DNA from: Cepaea nemoralis
Lineage: Eukaryota > Mollusca > Gastropoda > Stylommatophora > Helicidae
Assembly (NCBI GenBank): GCA_014155875.1
Contig: JACEFZ010014509.1
Span: 1 to 64,000, forward strand
DNA length: 64,000 nt
Direction of reading: 5' to 3'
A program made the translations under genes and the position numbers. Below are positions 45,474 through 54,740 of this stretch, piece after piece. Position 1 is the first letter of the stretch; each line of letters opens with the position of its first letter. The notes below the pieces were generated by a model that was given only the letters and a program-made list of their open reading frames with translations, was not told the DNA's origin and did no database searches.

Positions 45474-47550
45474 TGTCATGATTTCACTGTGTATCAACCA
45501 GATTATGACAATACAGACGGTCATATTCATAGCCTGTGTGCAAAGCCACATTTGGTTTTAACCAGGACAGAAAAAAACCAATAAAGTCTGACTGCACAGC
45601 TGCAGTTGTTTACCAGTTAGATCAAAGACAGTCTATGTTGGCAGCTACAACGTGTTGGGAGCGGTCGGGAGACCTTGAGAAGTTTCTGACATCAAAAGGA
45701 ATTGGCGGCTTGTTGTTGGGACAATGCAGCAACGCGGGCTTGTTTGGGTGTCAAACCAAGAAAAGACCACTCGTACATTTGATTAAGTTTTGGATAGACA
45801 GAAGATATGTCGGGAAATTGTAGGCATATGTTAAAAAAAAGGGGAGGCGACTTGTGCATGGATTGTCCAAAAGGGGAGATAATCTACTATTGTGACATTG
45901 ATGAAACCCAAGGAAGAGAATTTATTCAGAAATGGATAATCTGCCCTTGAACCACTTTTGTTAACATCAAAAGAACGTCACGTGGCCACTCAAGGCTGTT
46001 GGCTAAAAACATGCTTTGTTTACAAGTAGTGTAACTCTGAGGATTGACTTGCACGGACGTGTTTGTCACTGCAGTGGATTTAAAAAATATCTACCGTGTG
46101 CGGAAATTAATTAGATTTAATTGTACACGTGCCTGTTATGGCAGAATGTGGATATGATTTCGAAGACACTGCTGTGTTGTGCTTAAGGTATTGTAGAGAG
46201 TATATTTAAGCCTAGTTAATATAAGCAGTAGCCTCGGGAAAACTTGCTAGAGTAATGAATAGAATTAGCTGTGCTAGTGAGAATTGTGTAGTGGGGTGAT
46301 ATTGGGGAAAATTGAGGATGGGGAGAATGTACAATGATGGGATCTTCTAGTGATGTCTGCTAGGGGTCTACACTTTACATTTTGCTCTGTCCTGATCTTA
46401 ACCCACTGCAGACCGGAGTGAAGAACTCCTATGCCCATGACAGAGTGGTTCACTGTCATGTATCTGAGTGAGGCGAACACACCCCCCCCCCCAATGGAGG
46501 TCAGGGACAGTTGCTATCACCAAATGTGTTGTTCTCTCGTTGACAGGTTCCTTTAGGTCACTCAAGTCACTGAGAATGGAGACCTTGGTGCAGGCAGTTG
46601 GTCAACATCTTTTGCACTTAGCCCATGATAAAAAGGGTTTACGGAAACAAGTATAAGAGGGATTATCAAACGTCACACATTAACAGAATACAAGAAATTG
46701 TTTTCTCCACACCATTTTGGAGGAAGACCAATCGTCAAATTAATGTTTCAAACATCACTTGGGAACAGAATAGTAGAAAGTGAATTTCTTTTACACCACC
46801 TGGGAAAAGACCAGTGGGCAGTATGTTTTACACGACAGGTGAACAAACAAAGAGATACAGTTATTCCCCATCACATGGGAATAAATCAGTATAAACAGAT
46901 TAGGAAGTTAGTATAACAATGGTCTTGTGAACAGTAGACACTTGAAACAGGAAGTACATTTATTTCAAAGAACAGTATATTCTTGTGCTTAAGACAAGGG
47001 TGTTATAAGTATAAGAACAAATTAGACATATATTAACTGTGTGATCCAGACAGGATTTAGGGTCGGACTGTGACTATTTCTTTTGAGTGATCAAACAGCC
47101 ACCGGTGGAAATCTACATCTAGCAGGATGGACACATACCTGGGTGAGGTCCTAGTGGAATGAATGAGGATATGGTGTGATCCTTTCTGTGATGATAGGGC
47201 TGGGCTCTTCAGCTACCTGGTCTATGTCCGCACCCAATAGAAATATTCGACACACATTCTACCCTTTACACACACACACACCTCTCACACCTATACTCTT
47301 GGTTTAATAAATTATTTTGTATTTATTTGTTGAAGCTTGAGTTGTGGAATATGTTATGTTGGGGAAAAGTGAGAGGGGGCAGGATAGAAGGGTGAGTGAG
47401 AGTAAGAAAGAGGTGTTTGCAGACCGACGGAGTTTTGTGGACGGAGTCTAGTGGTTTCTCTAGGACAATAATATTGGGGTAATAAAAATGTAGTGTTGAT
47501 TCCCCCCACTCCAGGGACAACACGAAAGTAAGTAAGGAAGACTTACGACA
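45474..47550 (+). repeat. 5' LTR of element C
   Basis: It runs from TGTCATGATTTCACTG to GACTTACGACA. AATAAA-type signals lie at about 45580 and 47308. A poly-C run lies at about 46481-46491. Open frames such as 45536-45823 recur in the other LTR; I see no family signature and do not call them genes. Confidence 0.95.
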
Positions 47551-47555
47551 TTTAT

Positions 47556-47566
47556 TGGGGGCTCGT
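47556..47566 (+). other. Primer-binding site of element C (tRNA-Pro type)
   Basis: TGGGGGCTCGT lies 5 nt after the LTR. It matches the first 11 nt of the tRNA-Pro primer site known from murine gammaretroviruses. Complementarity stops after 11 nt. Confidence 0.6.
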
Positions 47567-47700
47567 AAACGTGATCTTTGGACTGTGGGATCTCTCGTAA
47601 ACGTGATCTTTGGACTGTGGGATCTCTCGTAAACGTGATCTTTGGATAGTGGGATCTCTCGTAGACGGGATCTTTTGACAGCGGGATCCTCTGACAACGG
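47563..47700 (+). repeat. 32-bp leader repeats overlapping the primer-binding site
   Basis: TCGTAAACGTGATCTTTGGA starts at 47563, 47595 and 47627, an exact 32-bp period, and decayed units follow to about 47700. The first unit begins inside the primer-binding site. Confidence 0.85.
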
Positions 47701-47973
47701 GTTCTTTAGACATGGGATCTTTTGTTAAAAGACGGAGATATTGTTAGAGAGAGAGAATCCAGCTAGAGTGAATGTGGATAGGGGTTAGGACACATATCTT
47801 ACCTGTTCACACTTCACACGTCTGCATAGGTCTGTGGTCCTGATTCTGCTCTTGTCACTGAGTGATTGGGCTGTGTGTGGTCTTAATTATTATATTAACA
47901 GTGATTGTTCATTATATATAAATTCCTCGTGGAGATAATCTGCACCCTATCTGCTGAGTTACCTCTCTGTAAA

Positions 47974-49041
47974 ATGGCCACTCCTAGATTAACTACGGCG
48001 GAACTTAGGGCAAAGGGTGAAGACATAGGATTGTCGGGTTCTGCTTTAACGGATTACATACAGGAAGTGGAGAGAGAGTATCGTCAAGCAGACAGAGACG
48101 ATCGGAAGGCCGAATTGGAATTGAGAAGGATGGAGGCAGAGCAAGCGGCTAAGAAATGGGAAGCAGAACAAGCTGCTAGGCAACTTGAGGCTGAGCAAGC
48201 CATGAGAAGGATGGAACTTGAAGCTGAGCAGGCAGCCAAGAAACTGGAAGTGGAGGAAGCTGCTAGGAAACGGGAAGCAGAGCAGGAGGCTCAGAAAAGG
48301 GAGCACGAGTACAGGATGAGGGAACTTGAGTTGAAGAGACAATCTAATGGGGAAACTGAGGGTGCAGTTGGAGGTTCCTCAGTCCCAGGCTCAACTTCAG
48401 CAGGTGGACATAGTTACCATGCTATGAAGTTTCCTCTAGCAATCTACGAGGAGGACAAGGAGAAGATTGACCAGTACCTTCAACGCTTCGAGGCCATGTC
48501 CGTGGCTATGGGTCTGGACCGTGAAAAATGGAATCTCAAGCTATCCCAGGGATTACGCGGGACCGGCTACGAGGTTTATTCTCGCCTGCCACCAGGACAT
48601 GAGAACAACTATGACGAATTGAAAACGGCTCTGCTGAAACGATTCGAGGTTACGTCACATACCTACCGGAAAAAATTTCGAGTATCGAAACGAGAACCGG
48701 GAGAGTTGTTTGCCGCCTACGGTTTGCGTCTAAAATCCTATCTTCACAAGTGGATGGATTTGGCTGGGTTCGCACATGACTACGAGAGTCTGGAAGAACT
48801 CATGGTGGTCGACCAGCTGAAGAAGCAAATGTCAAAACCTCTCAGGACATTCCTGGGAGAACAAGGAGCGGAACGTATTGACCTCGTGACAAAAGTAGCA
48901 GAACGGTTCGTAGAGGTACATGGGGAGGCCGGGGAAAACCTTCCCACCAACACCAAAAGTCAGGAGAAACATGATAAGAAGAAAGCCAAAAGCTCTGGAA
49001 CAAAAAAAGGGGGAACCTTGTGTGCAAAAATCAGAGGATAG
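47974..49041 (+). CDS. Element C Gag (coiled coil plus SCAN-like capsid)
   Basis: Met at 47974 (MATPRLTTAELRAKG) is preferred over an upstream Met at 47905 because it matches the N-terminus of A and B Gag. It encodes about 355 residues. The N-terminus is followed by about 90 residues of Ala/Glu/Arg coiled coil with EAEQAAKK-type repeats, a Gly/Ser linker and a capsid domain. The second half of the capsid (YRKKFRVSKREPGELF through MDLAGFAHDYESLEELMVVDQ to VTKVAERF) has the helix pattern of SCAN domains, which are known to derive from Gmr1-like capsids. Gag ends before any zinc knuckle; both knuckles are in the pol frame. Confidence 0.9.
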   Translation: MATPRLTTAELRAKGEDIGLSGSALTDYIQEVEREYRQADRDDRKAELELRRMEAEQAAKKWEAEQAARQLEAEQAMRRMELEAEQAAKKLEVEEAARKREAEQEAQKREHEYRMRELELKRQSNGETEGAVGGSSVPGSTSAGGHSYHAMKFPLAIYEEDKEKIDQYLQRFEAMSVAMGLDREKWNLKLSQGLRGTGYEVYSRLPPGHENNYDELKTALLKRFEVTSHTYRKKFRVSKREPGELFAAYGLRLKSYLHKWMDLAGFAHDYESLEELMVVDQLKKQMSKPLRTFLGEQGAERIDLVTKVAERFVEVHGEAGENLPTNTKSQEKHDKKKAKSSGTKKGGTLCAKIRG

Positions 49042-52000
49042 TTCAGAGAAGACGAAGGAGGGAAGCAAGAGCTCTTCGAGCTCTACACCAAAACGACAGT
49101 GGTCGGAGAAGTGGTGTTCAATTTGTAAGTCACCCACTCACAATACGAGGGACTGCAAATCGAAGGCTAAGAGCCCTCACTTCGCAGCATGTCAAGTGAC
49201 TTCCAAGGAGGTTGTCACGGAAAATGCCAAAGTCAGCAAGAAGGCTCGCAATCAGGAGAGCTCACTCAAGGCCGGTACTAGAAAATCTAGGACAGGGAAA
49301 TGGTGCAACCAATGCAAGTCAAACACGCACAATGCTATTGACTGCAGGGAAGAGTCAGGAGATTCTCAATTCGTGATGTGCCCCGGGAGACCTAAGGTGG
49401 AGCCCACTGAACAGGTCGAGGCCGACGAAGAGACTCCAGACCAGGAAAAACCACCTGTAGTGGAATTGGTAGAGGTTAACGGTCGTCAAGTGGAGTGTCT
49501 GTACGACACAGGACTGGACGGGGAGGCCGTGATTTCTGCGGATCTGGTACACCCAGAACAATTCACAGGTGAGACCATGGAAATACAGCCTGCACAGAGG
49601 AGTGCTGTAGCCATGAAGTTGCCCATTGCTAACGTGGAGATTCGGTCAAGATATGTCACAGGCACAATCAAGGCTGCTGTATTGACCGATCCCATTTTCC
49701 CAGTAATCCTTGGTTGCCGGTATGTCTTTCTGGGAATGCCCAGGGAGCCAATCCATATGGGAGCAATACAGACTCGCTCTCAGACCAGAACGGAAGAGGC
49801 AGAAGCAATTGTGACTAACCCACTGCCGGTGGAGCTACGAACTGCCCAGAGTGAGGATGATACTTTACGTCCTTGCTACAAAAAGCTGCAGAAAAGTGCT
49901 GATCCACCAGGACGGGGTCAGTACTACATGAAGAACAGGATACTCTACAGGAGAGCAGGAAGGGGAAACAACCTATACGGTCAGTTGGTCGTTCCGAAAG
50001 CTCACCGGTCCCAGATTCTTCATATGGGGCATACCATCTCCTTTAGTGGACACATGGGTATTGCCGCCACCATGCAGCGGATTTCCTGCCACTACTATTG
50101 GCCGGGAATGACAGAGGATGTGCGTCGGTATGTGAAGTCATGCCCTGAGTGCCAGAGGGTGGCACCGAAACACTGGACAGCACCGGTGGTCTTGGGTGAG
50201 ATGCCCATTATGAACTCTCCTTTCGAGAGGGTAGCCATCGATATCGTGGGTCCACTTCCCAGAACTAGGAAGAGGAACATGTATATACTCACAATGGTGG
50301 ATTGCTGTACAATGTGGGGTGAAGCCATACCGTTGACCACGATTGACTCGAAACGAGTGGCGGATGCACTGATGGAGGCCTTTACAAGATTAGGCTTTCC
50401 AGATCAAATTCTGACGGACAATGGGTCCCAGTTTTGTGGAAAACTCATGGAGGAGGTATTTAGAGTGTTTCACTCTAACCACATACATACCAGCCCTTAC
50501 CATCCTCAAGCCAATGGACAAGTAGAGCGTTTCTACGGCACGTTGATGACAATGCTCAGGAAACTGGCGCAGGAAAAACCTGATAGGTGGGATGAATATA
50601 TCCCTGCAGCACTCTTTGCCTATCGGGAAGTTCCTCATGGCTCAACAGGACTACCACCCGCTACGTTGCTGTTTGGTCGTCCAATCAAAGGACCGTTGGA
50701 AGCCATGTTGAGGAGTTGGACTGAAGAGGGGACGTCAGAAGAAGTAATCTCATCCTATCAATACGTGGAGGAACTGAAAGAAAAACTCCACAAAGGATGG
50801 ACTCTGGCAAATCAAAACTTGAAAAAGGCCAGGAAAAGACATGCGGCTTACTACAACCGTAGGTCTAAAGACAGATCTCTAGAGGTGGGAGACAAAGTTT
50901 TGTTGCTACTCCCAACGGGAAACAACAAACTGGAGATAGGTTGGCAAGGACCATTTCCCGTGGAAAGGGTGATATCCAGAACCAACTATCAGATCCGGAT
51001 CCAGGGAAAGTCGAAGATTTTCCATATCAATCTCTTGCGGAAATACGAAGAGAGACCCGGAGAAAAAGCAGCTCACCTCATGGCAATGGCAGTTGCAGTG
51101 GAGACAGAAGTGGGAACCAGCGAGGGCAGGGAATATCCCCTGGTACACCAGGAAACCTACAAGGATGTGCAGGTGAACCCTGATCTGACCTCCCAGGAGA
51201 GGGAGAAGATAACCCAGGTTCTCAGGTCTCATAAGGAGATACTGACTGATAAACCAGGACGAACGAGGTTGGTGGAGTTCGAGATGACGTTGACCACACA
51301 GGAGCCTGTTCGCCAAAAGGTTTACCCAGTGCCCTTCTCTAAAGAAAAGGCCCTGGAGGAGGAAATACATAAACTGCTGGAGGATGACGTGATTGCACCA
51401 TCCACATCCCCATACAATGCGGGGGTAGTTTTGTTACGGAAACCAAGTGGAGAACACCGGTTGTGTATAGACTACCGACTTCTGAACAGTCATACACAAT
51501 TTCAGGTGGAACCTTTGCCGAATTCAACGCAGTTATTCGCTAGGCTCCATAAGGCTCGGTACTTTTCAAAGGTGGATCTGAGTCGGGGGTACTATCAAAT
51601 ACCAGTCAAACCGGAGATTCGACCACTGCTGGCCTTCAGTACACCCAGTGGACACTACGAATTCAAGGTCATGCCCTTTGGTCTTAGCAACGCACCTAGT
51701 GTGTTTACACGTATGATGAGGACTTTACTAGATCCTTTACAGGATCCGGCCATCATCTCCTTCATGGATGATATTCTGATTTCCAGTGGCAGCTTGGATG
51801 ACCATTTGCAATCCTTGGAGAGAGTGTTTAATAGACTCAAGGAAGCAGGGCTTACCGCTCGTCCAACCAAGTGCATGATTGGTTACCAGACTCTGGAATT
51901 TCTAGGTCACACCATCACTCCAGGACACATTGTCCCAGAAGAGAAGAACCTAGAGAAAATCAGAAATGCCCCAAGGCCAAAAACGAAGAAGGACGTGCGA

Positions 52001-52591
52001 TCTTTTCTCTCGTTGTGTGGATTCTACCAGAAATTTATCCCACATTTCACTGAACTGGGAGCTCCATTGACGGAAACCTTGAAAAAGGGATTCCCGGACC
52101 AAATCATTTGGACACCAGAATGTGAGACTGCCTATAGTCAGTTAAAGGAGGCCTTGGTCAGCAAACCTGTATTACAGCTCCCGAACCTTTCCAAACCATT
52201 TGTGTTGAGAACTGATGCAAGTGGGATTGGGATTGGGGCAGCTTTGTTACAGGAAGGGAAAGACGATGCTTCGGTTTTGAAACCTGTGGCATACGCAAGC
52301 AAGAAGCTACTCCAGGCTGAGAGGAATTATTCGACCGTCGAGAGAGAGTGCTTGTCTCTCGTATGGGCCGTGCAAAAATTCCAGCCCTATTTGTATGGAG
52401 TTAAGTTTCGGGTCCAGTCAGATCATCAGCCCCTGATGTTCCTGGCTACTTCTCAGAAGCTCAACGCCCGTTTGATGCGGTGGTCGTTGTTACTTCAACC
52501 CTACAATTTCACAGTGGAGTATATTCCGGGGAAGGAAAATGTTGGAGCGGACTTCTTATCAAGACACCCAGCTCCTGAAGAAGAGGAATGA
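48920..52591 (+). CDS. Element C Pol: zinc knuckles, protease, integrase, RT, RNase H
   Basis: 1223 residues from the first Met, overlapping gag by 122 bp in the +1 frame; the real product is probably Gag-Pol. Zinc knuckles: Cys66/69, His74, Cys79 and Cys129/132, His137, Cys142. Protease: Asp196-Thr-Gly. Integrase: His371, His378, Cys408, Cys411; Asp441, Asp500 and Glu536 (DX35E); GWQGPFPV and FHINLLRKY (674-709). RT: HRLCIDYRLLN (846-856), MPFGLSNAPSVF (918-929), FMDD (948-951). RNase H: Asp1099, ERE (1141-1143), Asp1168. The ORF has no stop or frameshift and all catalytic residues are visible. Integrase precedes RT, as in element B. Identity to B is clear but low, so C is a separate family of the same type. 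Confidence 0.95.
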   Translation: MGRPGKTFPPTPKVRRNMIRRKPKALEQKKGEPCVQKSEDSSEKTKEGSKSSSSSTPKRQWSEKWCSICKSPTHNTRDCKSKAKSPHFAACQVTSKEVVTENAKVSKKARNQESSLKAGTRKSRTGKWCNQCKSNTHNAIDCREESGDSQFVMCPGRPKVEPTEQVEADEETPDQEKPPVVELVEVNGRQVECLYDTGLDGEAVISADLVHPEQFTGETMEIQPAQRSAVAMKLPIANVEIRSRYVTGTIKAAVLTDPIFPVILGCRYVFLGMPREPIHMGAIQTRSQTRTEEAEAIVTNPLPVELRTAQSEDDTLRPCYKKLQKSADPPGRGQYYMKNRILYRRAGRGNNLYGQLVVPKAHRSQILHMGHTISFSGHMGIAATMQRISCHYYWPGMTEDVRRYVKSCPECQRVAPKHWTAPVVLGEMPIMNSPFERVAIDIVGPLPRTRKRNMYILTMVDCCTMWGEAIPLTTIDSKRVADALMEAFTRLGFPDQILTDNGSQFCGKLMEEVFRVFHSNHIHTSPYHPQANGQVERFYGTLMTMLRKLAQEKPDRWDEYIPAALFAYREVPHGSTGLPPATLLFGRPIKGPLEAMLRSWTEEGTSEEVISSYQYVEELKEKLHKGWTLANQNLKKARKRHAAYYNRRSKDRSLEVGDKVLLLLPTGNNKLEIGWQGPFPVERVISRTNYQIRIQGKSKIFHINLLRKYEERPGEKAAHLMAMAVAVETEVGTSEGREYPLVHQETYKDVQVNPDLTSQEREKITQVLRSHKEILTDKPGRTRLVEFEMTLTTQEPVRQKVYPVPFSKEKALEEEIHKLLEDDVIAPSTSPYNAGVVLLRKPSGEHRLCIDYRLLNSHTQFQVEPLPNSTQLFARLHKARYFSKVDLSRGYYQIPVKPEIRPLLAFSTPSGHYEFKVMPFGLSNAPSVFTRMMRTLLDPLQDPAIISFMDDILISSGSLDDHLQSLERVFNRLKEAGLTARPTKCMIGYQTLEFLGHTITPGHIVPEEKNLEKIRNAPRPKTKKDVRSFLSLCGFYQKFIPHFTELGAPLTETLKKGFPDQIIWTPECETAYSQLKEALVSKPVLQLPNLSKPFVLRTDASGIGIGAALLQEGKDDASVLKPVAYASKKLLQAERNYSTVERECLSLVWAVQKFQPYLYGVKFRVQSDHQPLMFLATSQKLNARLMRWSLLLQPYNFTVEYIPGKENVGADFLSRHPAPEEEE

Positions 52592-52642
52592 ATCATCTGG
52601 ATTGAATTCACAGTGGAGAAGAGTGAGATGGACTACTCTCTT

Positions 52643-52651
52643 AAGAGGGGG
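52643..52651 (+). other. Polypurine tract of element C
   Basis: AAGAGGGGG lies 4 nt before the 3' LTR. Confidence 0.7.
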
Positions 52652-52655
52652 CCTA

Positions 52656-54735
52656 TGTCATGATTTCACTGTGTATCAACCAGATTATGACAATACAGAC
52701 GGTCATATTCATAGCCTGTGTGCAAAGCCACATTTGGTTTTAACCAGGACAGAAAAAAACCAATAAAGTCTGACTGCACAGCTGCAGTTGTTTACCAGTT
52801 AGATCAAAGACAGTCTATGTTGGCAGCTACAACGTGTTGGGAGCGGTCGGGAGACCTTGAGAAGTTTCTGACATCAAAAGGAATTGGCGGCTTGTTGTTG
52901 GGACAATGCAGCAACGCGGGCTTGTTTGGGTGTCAAACCAAGAAAAGACCACTCGTACATTTGATTAAGTCTTGGATAGACAGAAGATATGTCGGGAAAT
53001 TGTAGGCATATGTTAAAAAAAAGGGGAGGCGACTTGTGCATGGATTGTCCAAAAGGGGAGATAATCTACTATTGTGACATTGATGAAACCCAAGGAAGAG
53101 AATTTATTCAGAAATGGATAATCTGCCCTTGAACCACTTTTGTTAACATCAAAAGAACGTCACGTGGCCACTCAAGGCTGTTGGGTAAAAACATGCTTTG
53201 TTTACAAGTAGTGTAACTCTGAGGATTGACTTGCACGGACGTGTTTGTCACTGCAGTGGATTTAAAAAATATCTACCGTGTGCGGAAATTAATTAGATTT
53301 AATTGTACACGTGCCTGTTATGGCAGAATGTGGATATGATTTCGAAGACACTGCTGTGTTGTGCTTAAGGTATTGTAGAGAGTATATTTAAGCCTAGTTA
53401 ATATAAGCAGTAGCCTCGGGAAAACTTGCTAGAGTAATGAATAGAATTAGCTGTGCTAGTGAGAATTGTGTAGTGGGGTGATATTGGGGAAAATTGAGGA
53501 TGGGGAGAATGTACAATGATGGGATCTTCTAGTGATGTCTGCTAGGGGTCTACACTTTACATTTTGCTCTGTCCTGATCTTAACCCACTGCAGACCGGAG
53601 TGAAGAACTCCTATGCCCATGACAGAGTGGTTCACTGTCATGTATCTGAGTGAGGCGAACACACCCCCCCCCCCCCCAATGGAGGTCAGGGACAGTTGCT
53701 ATCACCAAATGTGTTGTTCTCTCGTTGACAGGTTCCTTTAGGTCACTCAAGTCACTGAGAATGGAGACCTTGGTGCAGGCAGTTGGTCAACATCTTTTGC
53801 ACTTAGCCCATGATAAAAAGGGTTTACGGAAACAAGTATAAGAGGGATTATCAAACGTCACACATTAACAGAATACAAGAAATTGTTTTCTCCACACCAT
53901 TTTGGAGGAAGACCAATCGTCAAATTAATGTTTCAAACATCACTTGGGAACAGAATAGTAGAAAGTGAATTTCTTTTACACCACCTGGGAAAAGACCAGT
54001 GGGCAGTATGTTTTACACGACAGGTGAACAAACAAAGAGATACAGTTATTCCCCATCACATGGGAATAAATCAGTATAAACAGATTAGGAAGTTAGTATA
54101 ACAATGGTCTTGTGAACAGTAGACACTTGAAACAGGAAGTACATTTATTTCAAAGAACAGTATATTCTTGTGCTTAAGACAAGGGTGTTATAAGTATAAG
54201 AACAAATTAGACATATATTAACTGTGTGATCCAGACAGGATTTAGGGTCGGACTGTGACTATTTCTTTTGAGTGATCAAACAGCCACCGGTGGAAATCTA
54301 CATCTAGCAGGATGGACACATACCTGGGTGAGGTCCTAGTGGAATGAATGAGGATATGGTGTGATCCTTTCTGTGATGATAGGGCTGGGCTCTTCAGCTA
54401 CCTGGTCTATGTCCGCACCCAATAGAAATATTCGACACACATTCTACCCTTTACACACACACACACCTCTCACACCTATACTCTTGGTTTAATAAATTAT
54501 TTTGTATTTATTTGTTGAAGCTTGAGTTGTGGAATATGTTATGTTGGGGAAAAGTGAGAGGGGGCAGGATAGAAGGGTGAGTGAGAGTAAGAAAGAGGTG
54601 TTTGCAGACCGACGGAGTTTTGTGGACGGAGTCTAGTGGTTTCTCTAGGACAATAATATTGGGGTAATAAAAATGTAGTGTTGATTCCCCCCACTCCAGG
54701 GACAACACGAAAGTAAGTAAGGAAGACTTACGACA
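52656..54735 (+). repeat. 3' LTR of element C
   Basis: 2080 bp, practically identical to 45474-47550. The poly-C run at about 53663 is 3 bases longer. Confidence 0.95.
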
Positions 54736-54740
54736 TCCTC

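Larger units (their letters stand above)
45474..54735 (+). mobile_element. LTR retrotransposon C (Ty3/gypsy, Gmr1-like), apparently intact, 2.08-kb LTRs
   Basis: LTRs occupy 45474-47550 (2077 bp) and 52656-54735 (2080 bp). I noticed only two substitutions plus a C-run length difference. The TSD TCCTC is exact at 45469-45473 and 54736-54740. Primer-binding site, gag, pol and polypurine tract are all in order. The element is 9262 bp; its LTRs make up almost half of it. Pol order is protease, integrase, RT, RNase H. Confidence 0.97.

Noticed and set aside
45536..45823. 95-codon ORF in the LTR of C, repeated at 52718
   Set aside because: Its conservation only reflects near-identical LTRs, and I recognise no domain.
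49500..49520. Element C protease as possibly inactive
   Set aside because: The residues are DTG, the active form; only the following residues differ from B, so there is no reason to call it dead.
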